From positions 377,001 through 441,000 of the forward strand of contig NC_134680.1 in the NCBI RefSeq assembly GCF_024713945.1: a stretch of DNA of 64,000 bases, given 5' to 3'. Position 1 is the stretch's first letter. Each line of letters starts with the position of its first letter. This document shows positions 10,795 to 23,193 of this stretch, one piece after another. A model generated the notes under the pieces. The model did not search any database and was not told where the DNA came from. It saw nothing but the letters and a program-made list of their open reading frames with translations. Position numbers and translations under genes: made by a program. The DNA is from Dermatophagoides farinae. Its lineage: Eukaryota > Arthropoda > Arachnida > Sarcoptiformes > Pyroglyphidae.

Positions 10795-13700
10795 AAAGTT
10801 GTCACAGACCATGTCCAAATCATGTCATTCATCCATATTATCATTCTAATATTACATTGAATGTTGACCCATGAAGATAAATTTATGGCTCTAGTTCCAT
10901 TCATGATCATCATGATCATTGGTCAAATATTTGCAATTTGCAAAAAAAAAATAGAAAAAAAATGAGTTCCATATGTTTATGTTTTCGGTATACTGTTCTG
11001 GAATGTTATTATCATCATCATCATCATCATTATCATGTTCTGTCGATGATCGTCAAAACCAAACGTAATGACAACGACAAACAAACCAATGCAACAAGTA
11101 ATAATAATAATAATCTTTGTTGTTCTTAATGGTCTGCTTGTGTGTGTGTGTCTAATGTTTGGATATGGACTACTAGTATGGGTTATTAATAATCACCAAT
11201 GATGGCGACAATTGATAAATTCACCAAAAAAAAAAAAAATGTCTGATGATGATCATCATGATGATGATGATGGACAAGATAGATTAAATCATGACTAATT
11301 AGATTTAATATGGTATACAGTTGTTATTGGTTTGTTTTCATCATTTTTTTTTTTTAATTACGATGTTTCAATTTTTTGTCATGACATTGAAATTTGTTTT
11401 TTTTTTTTTGAAAAAAAACAAATTATTACATAGAGTTCATTGGCTTTATCCATTTAATTCAAACTTGAACGTGTCTCTGTGTGTGTGTGATACGCCTTGA
11501 TATTCACAACACCCTGTGCATTTAAAACATTCTCCATTTTGTTTTTTTTTTTTTTTGTTTTGTTTTTAGCCATTATTATTCTTGGTCAGTCATCCATCCA
11601 TCCATCCATTTTATTAAGTAACAAGAACCAAGAATGGGCAAATATCACCTGGCCAATAATAATAATGATGGTGGTGGTGGTGGTGGTGGATAGAGCAAAA
11701 AAAAAACTCTCCCTCTTTATTTTTGAATGAAATTGAATAATAAATGAATGGATGAACAACAACAACAAACGAACAATTGAACCAGAACCTGTATCCTCAG
11801 TGGTGGTAGCATTGGTCATATGTGTAAAGAATCTTGATCATAAAAAAAAACTTTTGTTAAACCTGGTAATTATCTCCATCATCATCATCATCATCATAGT
11901 TTCTATGGTTAAATGTAAGAGCAAAGAAGAAAAGCGAGACAGAATAAGCTGAAATTGTCTTTGAATTGAAAGTTTTCAAATTTTGTCATCAAAATTGTTT
12001 GCCATTTAAAGAATACAGGCTAATTTATTCCCAATTTCCCATTCACTTTCCACATATTCTGATCAAATGTCAAACATCTGTTTGTTGTGTGTGTGTGCGT
12101 GTGTGTTATATGTTTTTTATTAACCATTTCGGAACATATTATGATATATCATGATCTCAAATGGCTCAGTATTATCATCATCATAATGATAATGATGATA
12201 CTGGACAACAACAACAACAACAACCAGAAACAATAATTTATTGTACAATATCAATGGATACGAACGAAGGGAAAAAAGTCATTATTGTGCGATGATGATG
12301 ATGATGATGATTACCTTAACCATTACCATCATCATCATCATAACCATAAATCGTTCATTCTCGTGACTAGAAAATTTTCAATGAAAAATCCACATATATA
12401 ATGGATATATTTCGGATTTCGATCCAGTTTTATTTCATTTTATTATATAGATCCCATTTATACATGAAACCATAAAAAAAACTGGAAATTTTTCTTGCCA
12501 TCAATCAAATCAAATCAAATCAAAACATCATGCGATTATTGGAAATTTAATTTTGGCGCCTGAATTCTGAATGAAGTAAAATCAACATCAGTTTTACTTC
12601 TTCCATTCAAAATCTTATTGTTTATGTGGAATTTAAAAGATGCAGACCAAACAAAACAAAAAAAAAGAGATTATCATCATCATCATCATGGTTATTTGGT
12701 GGTCAAATCGAGCAACATCATCATCATCATCATGTGATAATGATGATCATGCAACCAGAACACCAAATATTCAATCGGGCGCGGTTCAAGCAGAACAAAC
12801 AAACACAAGCACATTTTGAATTTGAAAAAAGGCCACACCTCACACACACACACTGAATAAAATGTTAGATTTTTTTTTTAAATGGACAACAAAAGTCTTC
12901 TCTATCCATCTCGTCTAAACCAAAAAAAAACAAGATGATTTTTTTAGATTCGGATTTTTTATTATGTTGCGCTTGCTTAGCTCGATTGTCTGTGTAGTGT
13001 TTTTTTTTCACATTTGTTGCTGGCAGCAAAAAGACGGACTGAAGTGAACAACAACCGAACGCGATAGAGGTTGCAACAACCGAAGAACAAAAAGACTGGA
13101 TGAGACCAAAAAAAAAAATGAGAAATAAGAAAAACGATCTATAAGGGGATAGGTTTTTGTTGCCGCCATCATAGTCATCATCATCATCGATCGATTGAAC
13201 AAGTTTTTCTTCAAACACACACACACTGGTTGCTTGTTTCGTTTTTTTTTCTTTTAAATTTTTTTAAATTTCGCGCTCATCATCATCATCATCATCATTG
13301 TCAACAAATAAATTTTGGAACATTGTGATCAACAAAAATAAAATAAAGGGTAAGCTATATTTTCTGTGGGTCGATTTTTTTTTTTTGTTATTTGTTCCCA
13401 CGTTCGAATGTTTGTCATTTTGGACATAGAAAAAAATTTATGACTCATACACACAGACATTCCAACGAAATGGTCATTGATGACCCTGCGTGTGTATTTT
13501 TGTGTATTATCTCTATGTGGTCCCCCCCATTTAACGAAAACACAACGACGGTATCGATATAGTGATCCATTTGGTTTGTGTGGCTGTGTATTTTTCGTGG
13601 TTTTTTTGTCGTCGTTCTTGTTGGTGGTGGTGAGGACTAGTTTTTTTTGTGGTAAAAAAAAATTCCTAATTTTTGTCGTCATAGTCATCATCGTCGTTGT

Positions 13701-14018
13701 GTGTGTGTGTGTGTGGTAGGGGCTAGGGGGTGGTAGTTGGAATTCAATAGCAGCAGCAGCAGCATGCAAGGCAGGCATTTTGTATGTATAATAAATGTAC
13801 ATGGGCTATGTTTGTGTGTGTGTAACGGTCACAAATCGAATCAAATCGAATGTTTAGATCGTTGTGTCATCATCGTCGTTTTTGTTGAGCTTGAATTTTT
13901 TTCTTTGATTTTTTTTGCGCTCATCTTTAAAAGTGTACCACGTTTCATCAATTTTTCTTTTCATTTGTTTTTGTTTTATTTATTCAACAGCAACAAGAAA
14001 TAACGACAAAGATCAAAC

Positions 14019-15130
14019 ATGGAAAATAAAACTGGTTCCAAATCTAACCTCAATGAATCGGTTCTCCCATTGTTGGATGATGAAATTCATAAGGAAAAAA
14101 TTGAATTGAAAGAAAATTCAACACCGAAATCTAATGAAACGGATGATTTGGATGAAAAAACGAATGCTGATGACAACGCTAAAGATGCAGCCGATGCAGC
14201 TAAAAAGAAAAAAGAAGAAGAAAAAGAACGTAAACGGCAAAAAAAATTGGAAGAAGAAGAACGTAAAAAACAATTAAAATTGGAGAAACAAAAACAAAAA
14301 GAAGAAGGTAAGTTTCTTTTCTTTTTTTAATTTGAGATTTGAAAATTAAAAAATAATCGATTATTCTGTAAATCATTAGAAAAAGAAAAGAAAAAACAAC
14401 AAAAAGCCGAAAAGAAAGCTACAATGGATGTTGCTAAAGGTACATCATCTAATGGTACCTGTTCCAATGGTATATCTTCTGGCGGTATTCTCACTAATCG
14501 TTTGAATCAATTTACCGTTGGAATTAATCTATTGGATCGTGATGAACGTTCGATTAATGATCACATCAATGTCAGCTTTGAAGATGTTATTGGTGAACCA
14601 GATGCAACACAAGGATTTGATGCTGCTTATCAGCTATCATTTGGTCTATTTCAATTTGTACGTTTCTGGCTGTATCGTATTCTGATGGCTATCATTTCAT
14701 TACCATTGGCATTCATCTGGGCATTAGTGTTTGCTTTGTTATCATTGATCTCTGTATGGATCATTACGCCTGGTTTTCGTGTTATGGACATTTTATTTTT
14801 CTTTATGCATCGTGTAAGTTTTTCTTTCATTCATTTTTCGATTATCGATCATTTATTTTTATAAATTTTAAATAGGTTTGGGCCTGTTTGGTACGAACAT
14901 TTTTGGATCCAATATTTACAAGCATCGCTTTGGTACGACAATCGGATCCAAAATCATATCATCCATTGCCAATCATAACAAATAGTGGCCGTCCATTATC
15001 CACCGTATACAAAGATGGTATTAAATATAATAAAGTTAATAGTAATGAAACAGTTGAAACATATAAAACATCAAATAATGGTGAAGATCAATTAAGCCAA
15101 GAAGAACAAGTTACAGTCATGATTGGTTAA
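14019..15130 (+). CDS. Caveolin with long charged N-terminal extension
   Basis: Three exons, 14019-14307, 14380-14813 and 14876-15130 (introns 72 and 62 nt); 325 aa. Caveolins are hairpin-inserted integral membrane proteins that oligomerise into caveolar coats. Seen: INLLDRDERSINDHINVSFE leading into the caveolin signature FEDVIGEP (residues 163-170, consensus FEDVIAEP), then FDAAYQLSF, a hydrophobic hairpin at about residues 184-230, and WACLVRTFLDPIFTSI closing the scaffold region. Typical caveolins are 150-180 aa. The excess is an N-terminal Lys/Glu-rich block (residues about 55-110, repeated KKK/EEE/RK) predicted to be a long charged helix or coiled coil, plus a 60-residue polar tail ending VTVMIG. 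The cav-1-like versus cav-3-like subtype cannot be decided by eye. Confidence 0.93.
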
Positions 15131-15680
15131 AATTTACCTGAAAATGAATCATCATCGAATATAATTGTGGTGTGTGTGTGTGATGAATTTCATAAACTTT
15201 TCAAATCAAATTAACTATTGACAAAATGATCATAATAACTAAGTCTTCATTTATCACCAAAATATATATCTCAACATCATGAAACAATCAATCAGCCACT
15301 TACACATATATGATAAACATTTATTTTTTCTATAGAACTTGACATACACACATACACATAATTTCTCTTTTCTCATCGATAATAATGATAATCATTTTGT
15401 AATGATGACTTATTTTTAAATTATATGATAATAATTAAAAAAAATTTGAATAAAATTGAAAAAAAAATTTATAATTCCATCTGTTGTGGAAAAATTTAAA
15501 ATTACCGATATTCAATTCAATGAAAGTCATGCCGTCATCTGTCGACAGAGAAAGAAACTGTCAGCTATTCAACTTTTTGACTTTACAATTTTTTATTTTT
15601 ATTTATTAAATTTAAATCGGTTATATATGTATTGACAAATCAGGACAGATAAATGGTGTGATATTTTTGGTTTTTTGTTC
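15131..15680. other. Convergent spacer caveolin / LMAN1
   Basis: Holds both 3' UTRs; AT-rich, with a TG run at 15169-15181. No gene seen. Confidence 0.5.
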
Positions 15681-17380
15681 TTAATAAAATTTTTTCGACT
15701 GTGCATCACGACCGGAAAAATAATATAAAGCACCAATAATCATTAAAAGATGGATAGATAGAAAACTAATAAAACTAAGGGTTGAAATGCAACTTGTTTG
15801 TTGTTGTTGTTGTTGATATTGAGGTGATGCATGTCCTGTTTGACCACCACCACCACCCCCAATAGAAGACAATCTGGTCGTTAATGTTCCAAATTCTCTG
15901 CGTACAACATTCATATTTTCACGTACTTCATTCAATAATTGTTGTAATAAAGCAAGCTGTTGATTACCGGAATCTTGTGATCCAACTTGATTATTATGTT
16001 GAACTGGAACCTGTTGCTGTTGTTGACCATGTTGTACAAGAACTTTTATTTCACGTGAATTCTGTAATAATTCACGATGAACACCCAGTAATGATTCAAC
16101 TTCTGGCCGAGATATTGGCATATTGGCTTGAACTAGTTTTGAAAAAAACTTGAGATTAAAAATCGAGATTTATTTGAAAATCAAAACTTACTTTGTGGAA
16201 CACCACCGGGTTGTTGTTGTTGCTGAGGAATACCACCAACTGCATGAATATTCGATATCATTGATAATGCACGTTCTTGTCGTCCAATAATTTCATCCAA
16301 TTTACGACTCATTAATTTTACATGTTCATAGACTTCACTTTGTCCATCGAAAATTTGTCGTAATTCTTTTACGGAAAAATCAAAATCAACATCAACCGCT
16401 TTATCTGATTCCAGTTCTAATTTTCTAGCCTCATCAGGATGTGCTTTCAGATATTCTTCACGTTGTCGTTCAAGTTTTTCTTTATATACTTCATATTCTT
16501 TATTGAAACGTTGTTTATCTGCTTCGGAAAGACCAGGTCCTTGTTGTTGAGAATTACCCGATTGTTGTTGTTGTTGTTGTGCATTGATACTATAGGTAAG
16601 AAATTTCATTACATCATGATCATCAGCCAGACCACCGGTTGCTGCTGTTATACCAAAATGGCCATATTGTGGTAGAAATACATTCTCCACACGGAAACAA
16701 AGTTCATAATCATCATCATTATTTGTATTGCCACTATGAATCATAACACTGAGTACGTTTCGATAATATTCAATTTTAGCACGTACAGGATATGGTTTAT
16801 TACGAAAATCACGTAAACAACCTTGTAGTTGTTGATTAATTCCATCCGAATTATGATCATATGTTTTACTACCATCATTAATCATTGCCATTATGTATGG
16901 ATTGTTTCCTTTGCCATCATTATCGAATGAATCAAAGAAAATTGCCAAACCATTCCAATGATCAGAAGATCCAAACACAGGACCTTCCGGGTATTTACGA
17001 TCAGTAAACCAAAACGCCAAGCCATCAGCACCGATACGTCCTTTTCCCGTCACACGAAATATTAGATCCACTTCCCACCATTCAAATGTTGTCGCTAATT
17101 TTGACCATAATTGTCCTTTTTTCGAATGTAATGATGGTGTAATACGGACTAATTCTTCAGATGCGATAGCATTACCACTATATTCCCAAAATGGTACTGT
17201 GCCATCTTTTTGTGCTAGATATGGTCCTTTAAATGAATATTTATATTCAAAACGACGATGTGGTATATTGGTATCTTGATAATTTGATTCTAATCGTTGT
17301 ACGAACATAATCAACAGGATTAATGTGTTGATTATAACAATCGGTGAATACATTGATATTTGATACATTTTTATTCTCAT
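15681..17380 (-). CDS. LMAN1: LMAN1 / ERGIC-53 cargo lectin
   Basis: Two exons, 17380-16192 and 16132-15681, with a 59-nt phase-1 intron; 546 aa (human about 510). This L-type lectin carries glycoproteins from ER to the ER-Golgi intermediate compartment. Seen: an N-terminal hydrophobic signal (residues about 10-28), a lectin domain starting RRFEYKYSFKGPYLAQ with GADGLAFWFTD, the mannose/Ca2+ residues in FDNDGKGNNP and YDHNSDG, a Gln/Glu-rich coiled-coil stalk (about 280-440), a transmembrane segment (IHLLMIIGALYYF), and the cytosolic end SKKFY. The last four residues KKFY satisfy the KKxx COPI retrieval motif and keep an aromatic terminal export residue where vertebrates have KKFF. Poly-Gln and poly-Gly tracts in stalk and C-terminal half come from triplet repeats. 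Confidence 0.95.
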
Positions 17381-18052
17381 TCAAATTTGAATATTATTGG
17401 TGGGAAAATTTGGAGGAAAAAAGTGGCTAAAGAATAACCAATAAATCGATCATTATTATTTATGAAAAATCAAAATCGAACAAATTACTCACACACACAC
17501 ACACACGACACACCACATAAAAAGGACAGTGCGGAATACAGCTGTGGTTTCTTTCAAATTGAGGAAATTGTGAAACAAAAAATGATGATAATGATGATGA
17601 CACGTTACATCTGTGTGTGCGTGTGCGGATTTGATCAATCGATTAATCGAAAATTAATTGATGATAAAAATAAAGTGATGATTATTTTCGATACAGAAAT
17701 TATGAATTGCCCATAAATGAGAATTTAAAATCAATTTTGGATCGATTTTTTTTTCCTTTGATCAATCAATAGACTATGAGCCGGCTTGATGTTTGACGCT
17801 ATAAAAAACCAAACACAAAAATCTCATCATCCACAATAAATTAATGTGACAATCCAAGATGAACACACACACATACACGTCATAATTGTTACACTGTCAC
17901 ATGCATGAAATTGCCATGAAGCGCCATCTGTTGGTGGAAAAAATGTTTTTGATTTTTTATAATTAAATTGGAATTTTCCGAAAAAAAAATACAAAAACAA
18001 AAAGACGAAAATTTTTCACAAATTCGTCTATATTTATTTTTGGTCAAATAAA
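17381..18052. promoter_or_regulatory. Divergent intergenic region LMAN1 / nicastrin
   Basis: 672 bp between the two start codons. It includes CA repeats near 17489-17506 and 17867-17876. Both promoters are expected here; no TATA or other motif stands out. Confidence 0.4.
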
Positions 18053-20651
18053 ATGAAACATAATACATTCATTATACTTATCATTGTCGTGTTTAGTGAT
18101 GCTCATCTTTTCGATCGTTTCCAAAGCCATCGAATTGATCAATTAATCTATCGAAGATATGAATCAATCAGTGGGGATATTTCATTTTGTATTCGACGAT
18201 TCAATCTAACTCATAGTACTGGTTGTTCATCTAGTAAACATGGTAATAATGGTCATCCATATCAGGTGTATAATCAGTTGGATATGAAAGAAAAAATTCT
18301 GCAAAAACAATATCAGCTATATGGGCCGATTATTTTGCTCATAAATATTCGAGATTTCGGTTCAATCGAATATTTACGACAATATCGACATCGATTGGTT
18401 GAATTAGTCGTCGGTGTGATATTTATCGAATATCGAAAACAATCGATTGTTTCCAACTCATCATCATCATCATCATCATCATTATATAAATCATATTCAC
18501 AAGAATCTGATTGTCCAAATACCGGATACGGTATCCGTATTGTTGATAAAAATAATCGAACTGATGATGAATGTTCACCACGAATTACTGGACCAAATCC
18601 ATATGAAAATTATGCAAAAATATCATGGCCATTTCCGATATTTTTGGTTCGAAATAAATTGGCCATCGAAGAATTTCGTCAATGTCAACGTCAATATAAT
18701 TGTCGTTTACAATTAAAAAGTTTCATGTATGGTACATTGAATTCGCAACGATGTTTACAACGAAGTCAAAATGCAATGGACATGGTGGAAAGTTCATATT
18801 GTAAATTGATTCGTGCACGTAATCTACTGGCAACACTATTTCCAATTTATGAAAATCAATCCAGATTTGAAAATCGTTCCATTCTAATGTTGACAGCACG
18901 ATTAGATTCATTCACAATGTTTGATTCATATTCACCCGGTGTTGATTCAGTTTATTCGGCCATTATTGTCATGATCAGTATTGTGGACACATTGAATCGA
19001 AATCAACATTTAATACTGCCAATGAATCGTACCGGTAGTCAGATTAAAAACATCCTTTATGCATTTTTTGATGGTGAATCTTTCGGTCATATTGGTTCGA
19101 ATTCATGGATTTTTTATAACAATTTTATGGTAACGTTATTTATGGAATGATGAATGTTTAACTTTTTCTGATTTTTTTTTCTTTTTTTTGTTTTATTTCG
19201 GCTACCAAACAAATACCACACAGGATGATAATAGTAATTATGGTTCAATTTTAAGTTCAAAAATTAAATTGAAATCAATTAAACAAGCAATTGAATTGAA
19301 TCAATTGATTGGTGGTGGTGATCCGAATGATAACGAATATTGGATACATTCAGATAATGATCATGTTGTTGATCAAAATGATGGTGATGATGAATTAATA
19401 TCGATAGCGGAAAGATTTTCAAGATTTTGTAAAAGAAATAAATTCTCAATTTCAACACAACAATCATTACCATCATCATGTACGGTAAAACAATTTCGAC
19501 GTTATGATCCCAACATTGATGCCTTGTTGTTAGCTAGTTATGGATCCGAAATTCGAAATCCATATTTTCATAGTCTATTTGATTCACGTGATTATTATGA
19601 TCTGGAAATTATTGTCAAACGTTTACATGTTATTGCCGATTTGGTTTCGAATGTAAGTATCATCAATCTAAATAGATGTGCAAAATGATAATGTTTTTTT
19701 CGCTGTTTTTAGTTCATTTTCGAATTATTAACTGAACAACAGTATCCAAAATATCAACTAAAATCCGATAAGAATCTTATACGTAATCTTGTTGATTGTT
19801 TGATTGGACTGGTACCACAATGTCATCTTTTTGATTCAAAATTGAATATATCGGGCGTAAATTTTGAATTCACTGCCCCTATACAACGTGAAACAGATAT
19901 GATGATCAATACGATTGAAACACGATCATCAAATTTAAAACAACGTATGCAATCCAATATTGACGTGAAACGTTCATTACAAACGATATTATTTTATGCA
20001 AATGCTAGAAAAATTAATTGTTCATCATCATCATCGATTGTGGATCAAGATGGCACAAGTTTTACAATTATACCATTAGGTCAAAATCAAAGTTTTTTTG
20101 ATCATCATCATGATTATCGATCTTTTATTGCTATTGGTGATGGTAGTGGTAAAAATCATGCTAATGCGGCTGCTGGTGGTGGTGGTGGTGGTGGTGGTGG
20201 CGGTGGTGGTTATTGTCTTGTATCACAAACCGTAATGGAATTGTCTGAATCAACATATGCTGAATATATTGGCAAAGGATTATTGTTACTTGCTGATGAT
20301 GTAGAATTATTACGACAAAAAATGAATGAATTAATGGCCACAGCAACAGGTGTACAATTCTCATCATGGACTGAAAGTAATTATCATAAAAATCCAGCTA
20401 ATCGTCCAGTGATTATGATATTCATCGAACAATCCATTTGGATGAAAATGTTTAGCATCATAATCGGTATGGCCATCACAGCCATTTCAATATGGTCTAT
20501 ACGTTTGATTGAACGAAATCCGGAAAAATTTTTCCTAAATCAAACAAATGGCAATTTTGACAGCGGTGGTGGTTTTGTTACTATTGCAGGTCAAAATGAA
20601 ATTCGAACATTATCAACAACAATGTCTTGTCGAATAAATGGAAAAATTTAA
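18053..20651 (+). CDS. NCSTN: Nicastrin, gamma-secretase subunit
   Basis: Three exons, 18053-19129, 19224-19652 and 19713-20651 (introns 94 and 60 nt); 814 aa against about 709 in human. Nicastrin is the glycosylated substrate-gating subunit of gamma-secretase, needed for Notch and other type I protein cleavage. Seen: a signal peptide (first 18 residues), Cys-rich ectodomain, a peptidase-like lobe with TARLDSF and FFDGESFGHIGSNSW (residues about 339-353, matching the family FFQGE..DYIGS region, with Glu 342 retained), many N-x-S/T sites, a C-terminal transmembrane helix (about 745-768) and a cytosolic tail longer than usual. Odd points: the DYIGS motif reads GHIGS, and a low-complexity insertion including twelve Gly codons (about 20173-20211) sits in the C-terminal ectodomain. 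Confidence 0.9.
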
Positions 20652-20839
20652 TTTCAAAAAAAAAATTCGTATTTCGAATGATGAATGATTATTATAAAAA
20701 TTGAAACAATTTCAATGAATTTTTCGTTAAAATTGTTTTTCTTGTTTCGATTTTTGATTGTAAATGTTGTTTAGTTTGTAGTGTTGGTGTGTGTGTGTGT
20801 TTTTTTTACCGGTTTGAAACGAAATTTTTTTTTTGCCAA
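20652..20839. other. Short spacer nicastrin / Asn-rich gene
   Basis: Only 188 bp separate two same-strand genes. It must hold the nicastrin 3' UTR and the next gene's promoter; a GT run lies at 20788-20799. Confidence 0.5.
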
Positions 20840-23193
20840 ATGAATCGATCATTCAATCATAATAAATCCATTTCAATAATTGCTCATCATCCACCATCAC
20901 CATCATCGGCTTTGTTACCGAAACCGGATATTCATCCCAATATTATTGGTGGTTGTGGTAGTGGTGGTGGTGGTGGTGGCCATAATTCTCGCAATTCCCG
21001 TTATCCATATCAATCGAATCCATGCACAACAATAACTTATGCACGAGCAGCAGCAGCAACAAAAACATCGACAAAAGATGTGTCGTCGAATCATCAAACA
21101 AACGGTGTCAGTGGTGGTGGTGGCCAACAATCCATAGAATTAGTAGAGAAAATTTTGAATCAAATTTCACTACATTTTCCACGTAATAATAATTATTATT
21201 CAAATAATTCATCATCATCATCATCGACGACACGAAATCATTCGAATCGATTAATGATTAATAATCGAAGCAGTAGTAATGGATCGAATAAAAATGGAAA
21301 ATGTTATCCAAATCATATAATATTTACGAATAACAGCAACAGTAACAGTAATCATGCAAAGAAACGAAGACATCAAAATAATGTCCAAAAAAATGGCCAA
21401 ACAATGATTGATACCGTAATGATAGACGGACAACAACAACAACATCATTGTCAGCAATGTGAATATCAATTTATAAATGGTCATATTGAATATAAAAATA
21501 AATGTCGAACATGTCAACGTAAAGAATTACAAATTGCCGCTGCTACTATCGCTACTACCGCTACTGCTGATGCTGTACATAGACGTCGTATTATTGGTGG
21601 TAATATAAATAATCGAACGTCATTATCATCATCATCTGAAACACGTCAACAACGACCATATACGAATGATGATGATGAATTACATAATCTGCAAACATTG
21701 ATTGAACAATCGGTACAGAATCCAATAATTGAGCCAAGTACATGTGTAAATGTTAAAAAATATGAAGCTGTTGAAATTGTGTTTGATGAAAATATGATTG
21801 GTGTAATGCCTGTTGCTGTGGCCAAAAATGGTGATGATAATGGTGATAAGAATGATACAATGATGACAATCAATGATGGTGATGATGAAATGATGTTGAT
21901 GGGGCAGGATAAAACTGAAACGACTACTATTATGACAAGTGAAACGGAAAATCACGACAACGATGATGATGAAGGCGACGAAGAATATGATGATGATGAT
22001 GATGATGATGAACAAAGTTCAGAAAGATTCAATCACCAGAATCATAATCAACATTCCGAAAGAACTGAATTGGATGATTTTGAAATACCATTTTCGAATG
22101 TATTTCGTGGACAAAAAGGACGTATATTTACATTTGTAACACCAGTTGAACAACAAAAACAACAACAAGAGCAGCAACCATCATCATTAATGGAATCATC
22201 TGCGGAAGAGGAAGATTTATTATCTGAAGATCATAATAAAGATACAGTAGCAACAGCAACAGTAGCAGCGACAACAACAACAACAACAACATCACCACCA
22301 CGAATACAAATGCTGTACAAACCATATGCTTATGATGATGAATTTGGTTTCGATGGACTTGATGGTAATAATAGCTATCTATATCGTTATATTGGTTATG
22401 TAAATCAAAATCATAATGATTTTGTGCGGCCAAGTAAAGAATTGCTTTTATTGTAAGTCTGTCTATCTGTGTGTGTGTAAATTGATAATTGATTTTTTTT
22501 TCTTATAATTTTCATAGTTTTCTCGGTCATCATCAAGAATCGATTGACAACAACGAAAACAATGACATTGATCTAAGTAATTATTATCGTAATCCAGAAG
22601 ATGAAAATAATGATGATGATGAAAAGAAAGCGGAAAAATGTTATACAAAAGAAATTTTTTATAAAATATTGGAAAATTTATGCGAAAATGATCGTGCAAC
22701 TATTAATGAATTATATCATTCATTTCATCGTAATATAAATTGTTTAAAATCATCATTGGATGAACAAAATGAACAAAATAATTGTCATCATCATTATTAT
22801 AAACAACAAAGACATTCACCATTCTATGGTAATCCAATTATAAGTATTATAATGAAAACAAATGATGATGAAGAACAACAACAACAACAACAACAACAAC
22901 AACGCGAACAAGAACAAGAAAAAGATGATAATAATCTGAATGATGGAACAGCAACAACAACAATCGTCAAACAACTACAGCGTCAAAAAAGAAAAGAAAC
23001 TGAAATGATGCAGAAAAATTTACGACAAATATTGGGCACAAATTTTCAACAGTTTCAACCATATTATTTGACTGATGTTAATTTTGAAAATATTGTTTCA
23101 AACGTAACAACAACAACAACCATGACGAATACAGAAGATAATAATATGGCCACTATTGATAGTTTTGGTGGTGATCATAATGACATTGTTTAA
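20840..23193 (+). CDS. Unrecognised Asn/Asp/Gln-rich protein with a putative zinc ribbon
   Basis: Two exons, 20840-22452 and 22518-23193, joined by a 65-nt phase-2 intron; 762 aa. I do not recognise the family. Start chosen at 20840 (MNRSFNHNK); an upstream in-frame ATG at 20789 lies in a TG repeat and is less likely. Seen: long Asn, Ser, Asp, Gln and Thr tracts encoded by triplet repeats; one Cys cluster C-x2-C-x14-C-x2-C (residues about 205-226) that could bind zinc; islands of ordinary composition such as DDFEIPFSNVFRGQKGRIFT, DEFGFDGLDGNNSYLYRYIG and, in exon 2, IFYKILENLCENDRATINEL. No signal peptide or membrane segment. The overall acidic, disordered character suggests a nuclear or regulatory protein, but that is a guess. 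Confidence 0.7.

Larger units (their letters stand above)
7846..14018. other. Gene-free microsatellite-rich region between PREP and caveolin
   Basis: More than 6 kb in which I see no exon resembling a conserved protein. It is dense in GAT/CAT triplet runs, TG/CA dinucleotides (for example 8331-8347 and 10526-10553), CAA runs and a 31-T tract (10763-10793). Open frames here (such as 8474-8836 plus, 12865-13224 minus and 13329-13802 minus) are low-complexity translations without splice or family support. The right part should contain the caveolin promoter. A TATCGATA octamer lies at 13552-13559. Confidence 0.6.

Noticed and set aside
12865-13224. 119-codon minus-strand frame
   Set aside because: Phe/Ser/Asp-rich low-complexity translation with overlapping frames; no family signal.
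13329-13802. 157-codon open frame on the minus strand
   Set aside because: Composition is Thr/His/Lys repeats from CA and GAT microsatellites, with no family resemblance, no splice context and an overlapping plus-strand frame of equal quality.
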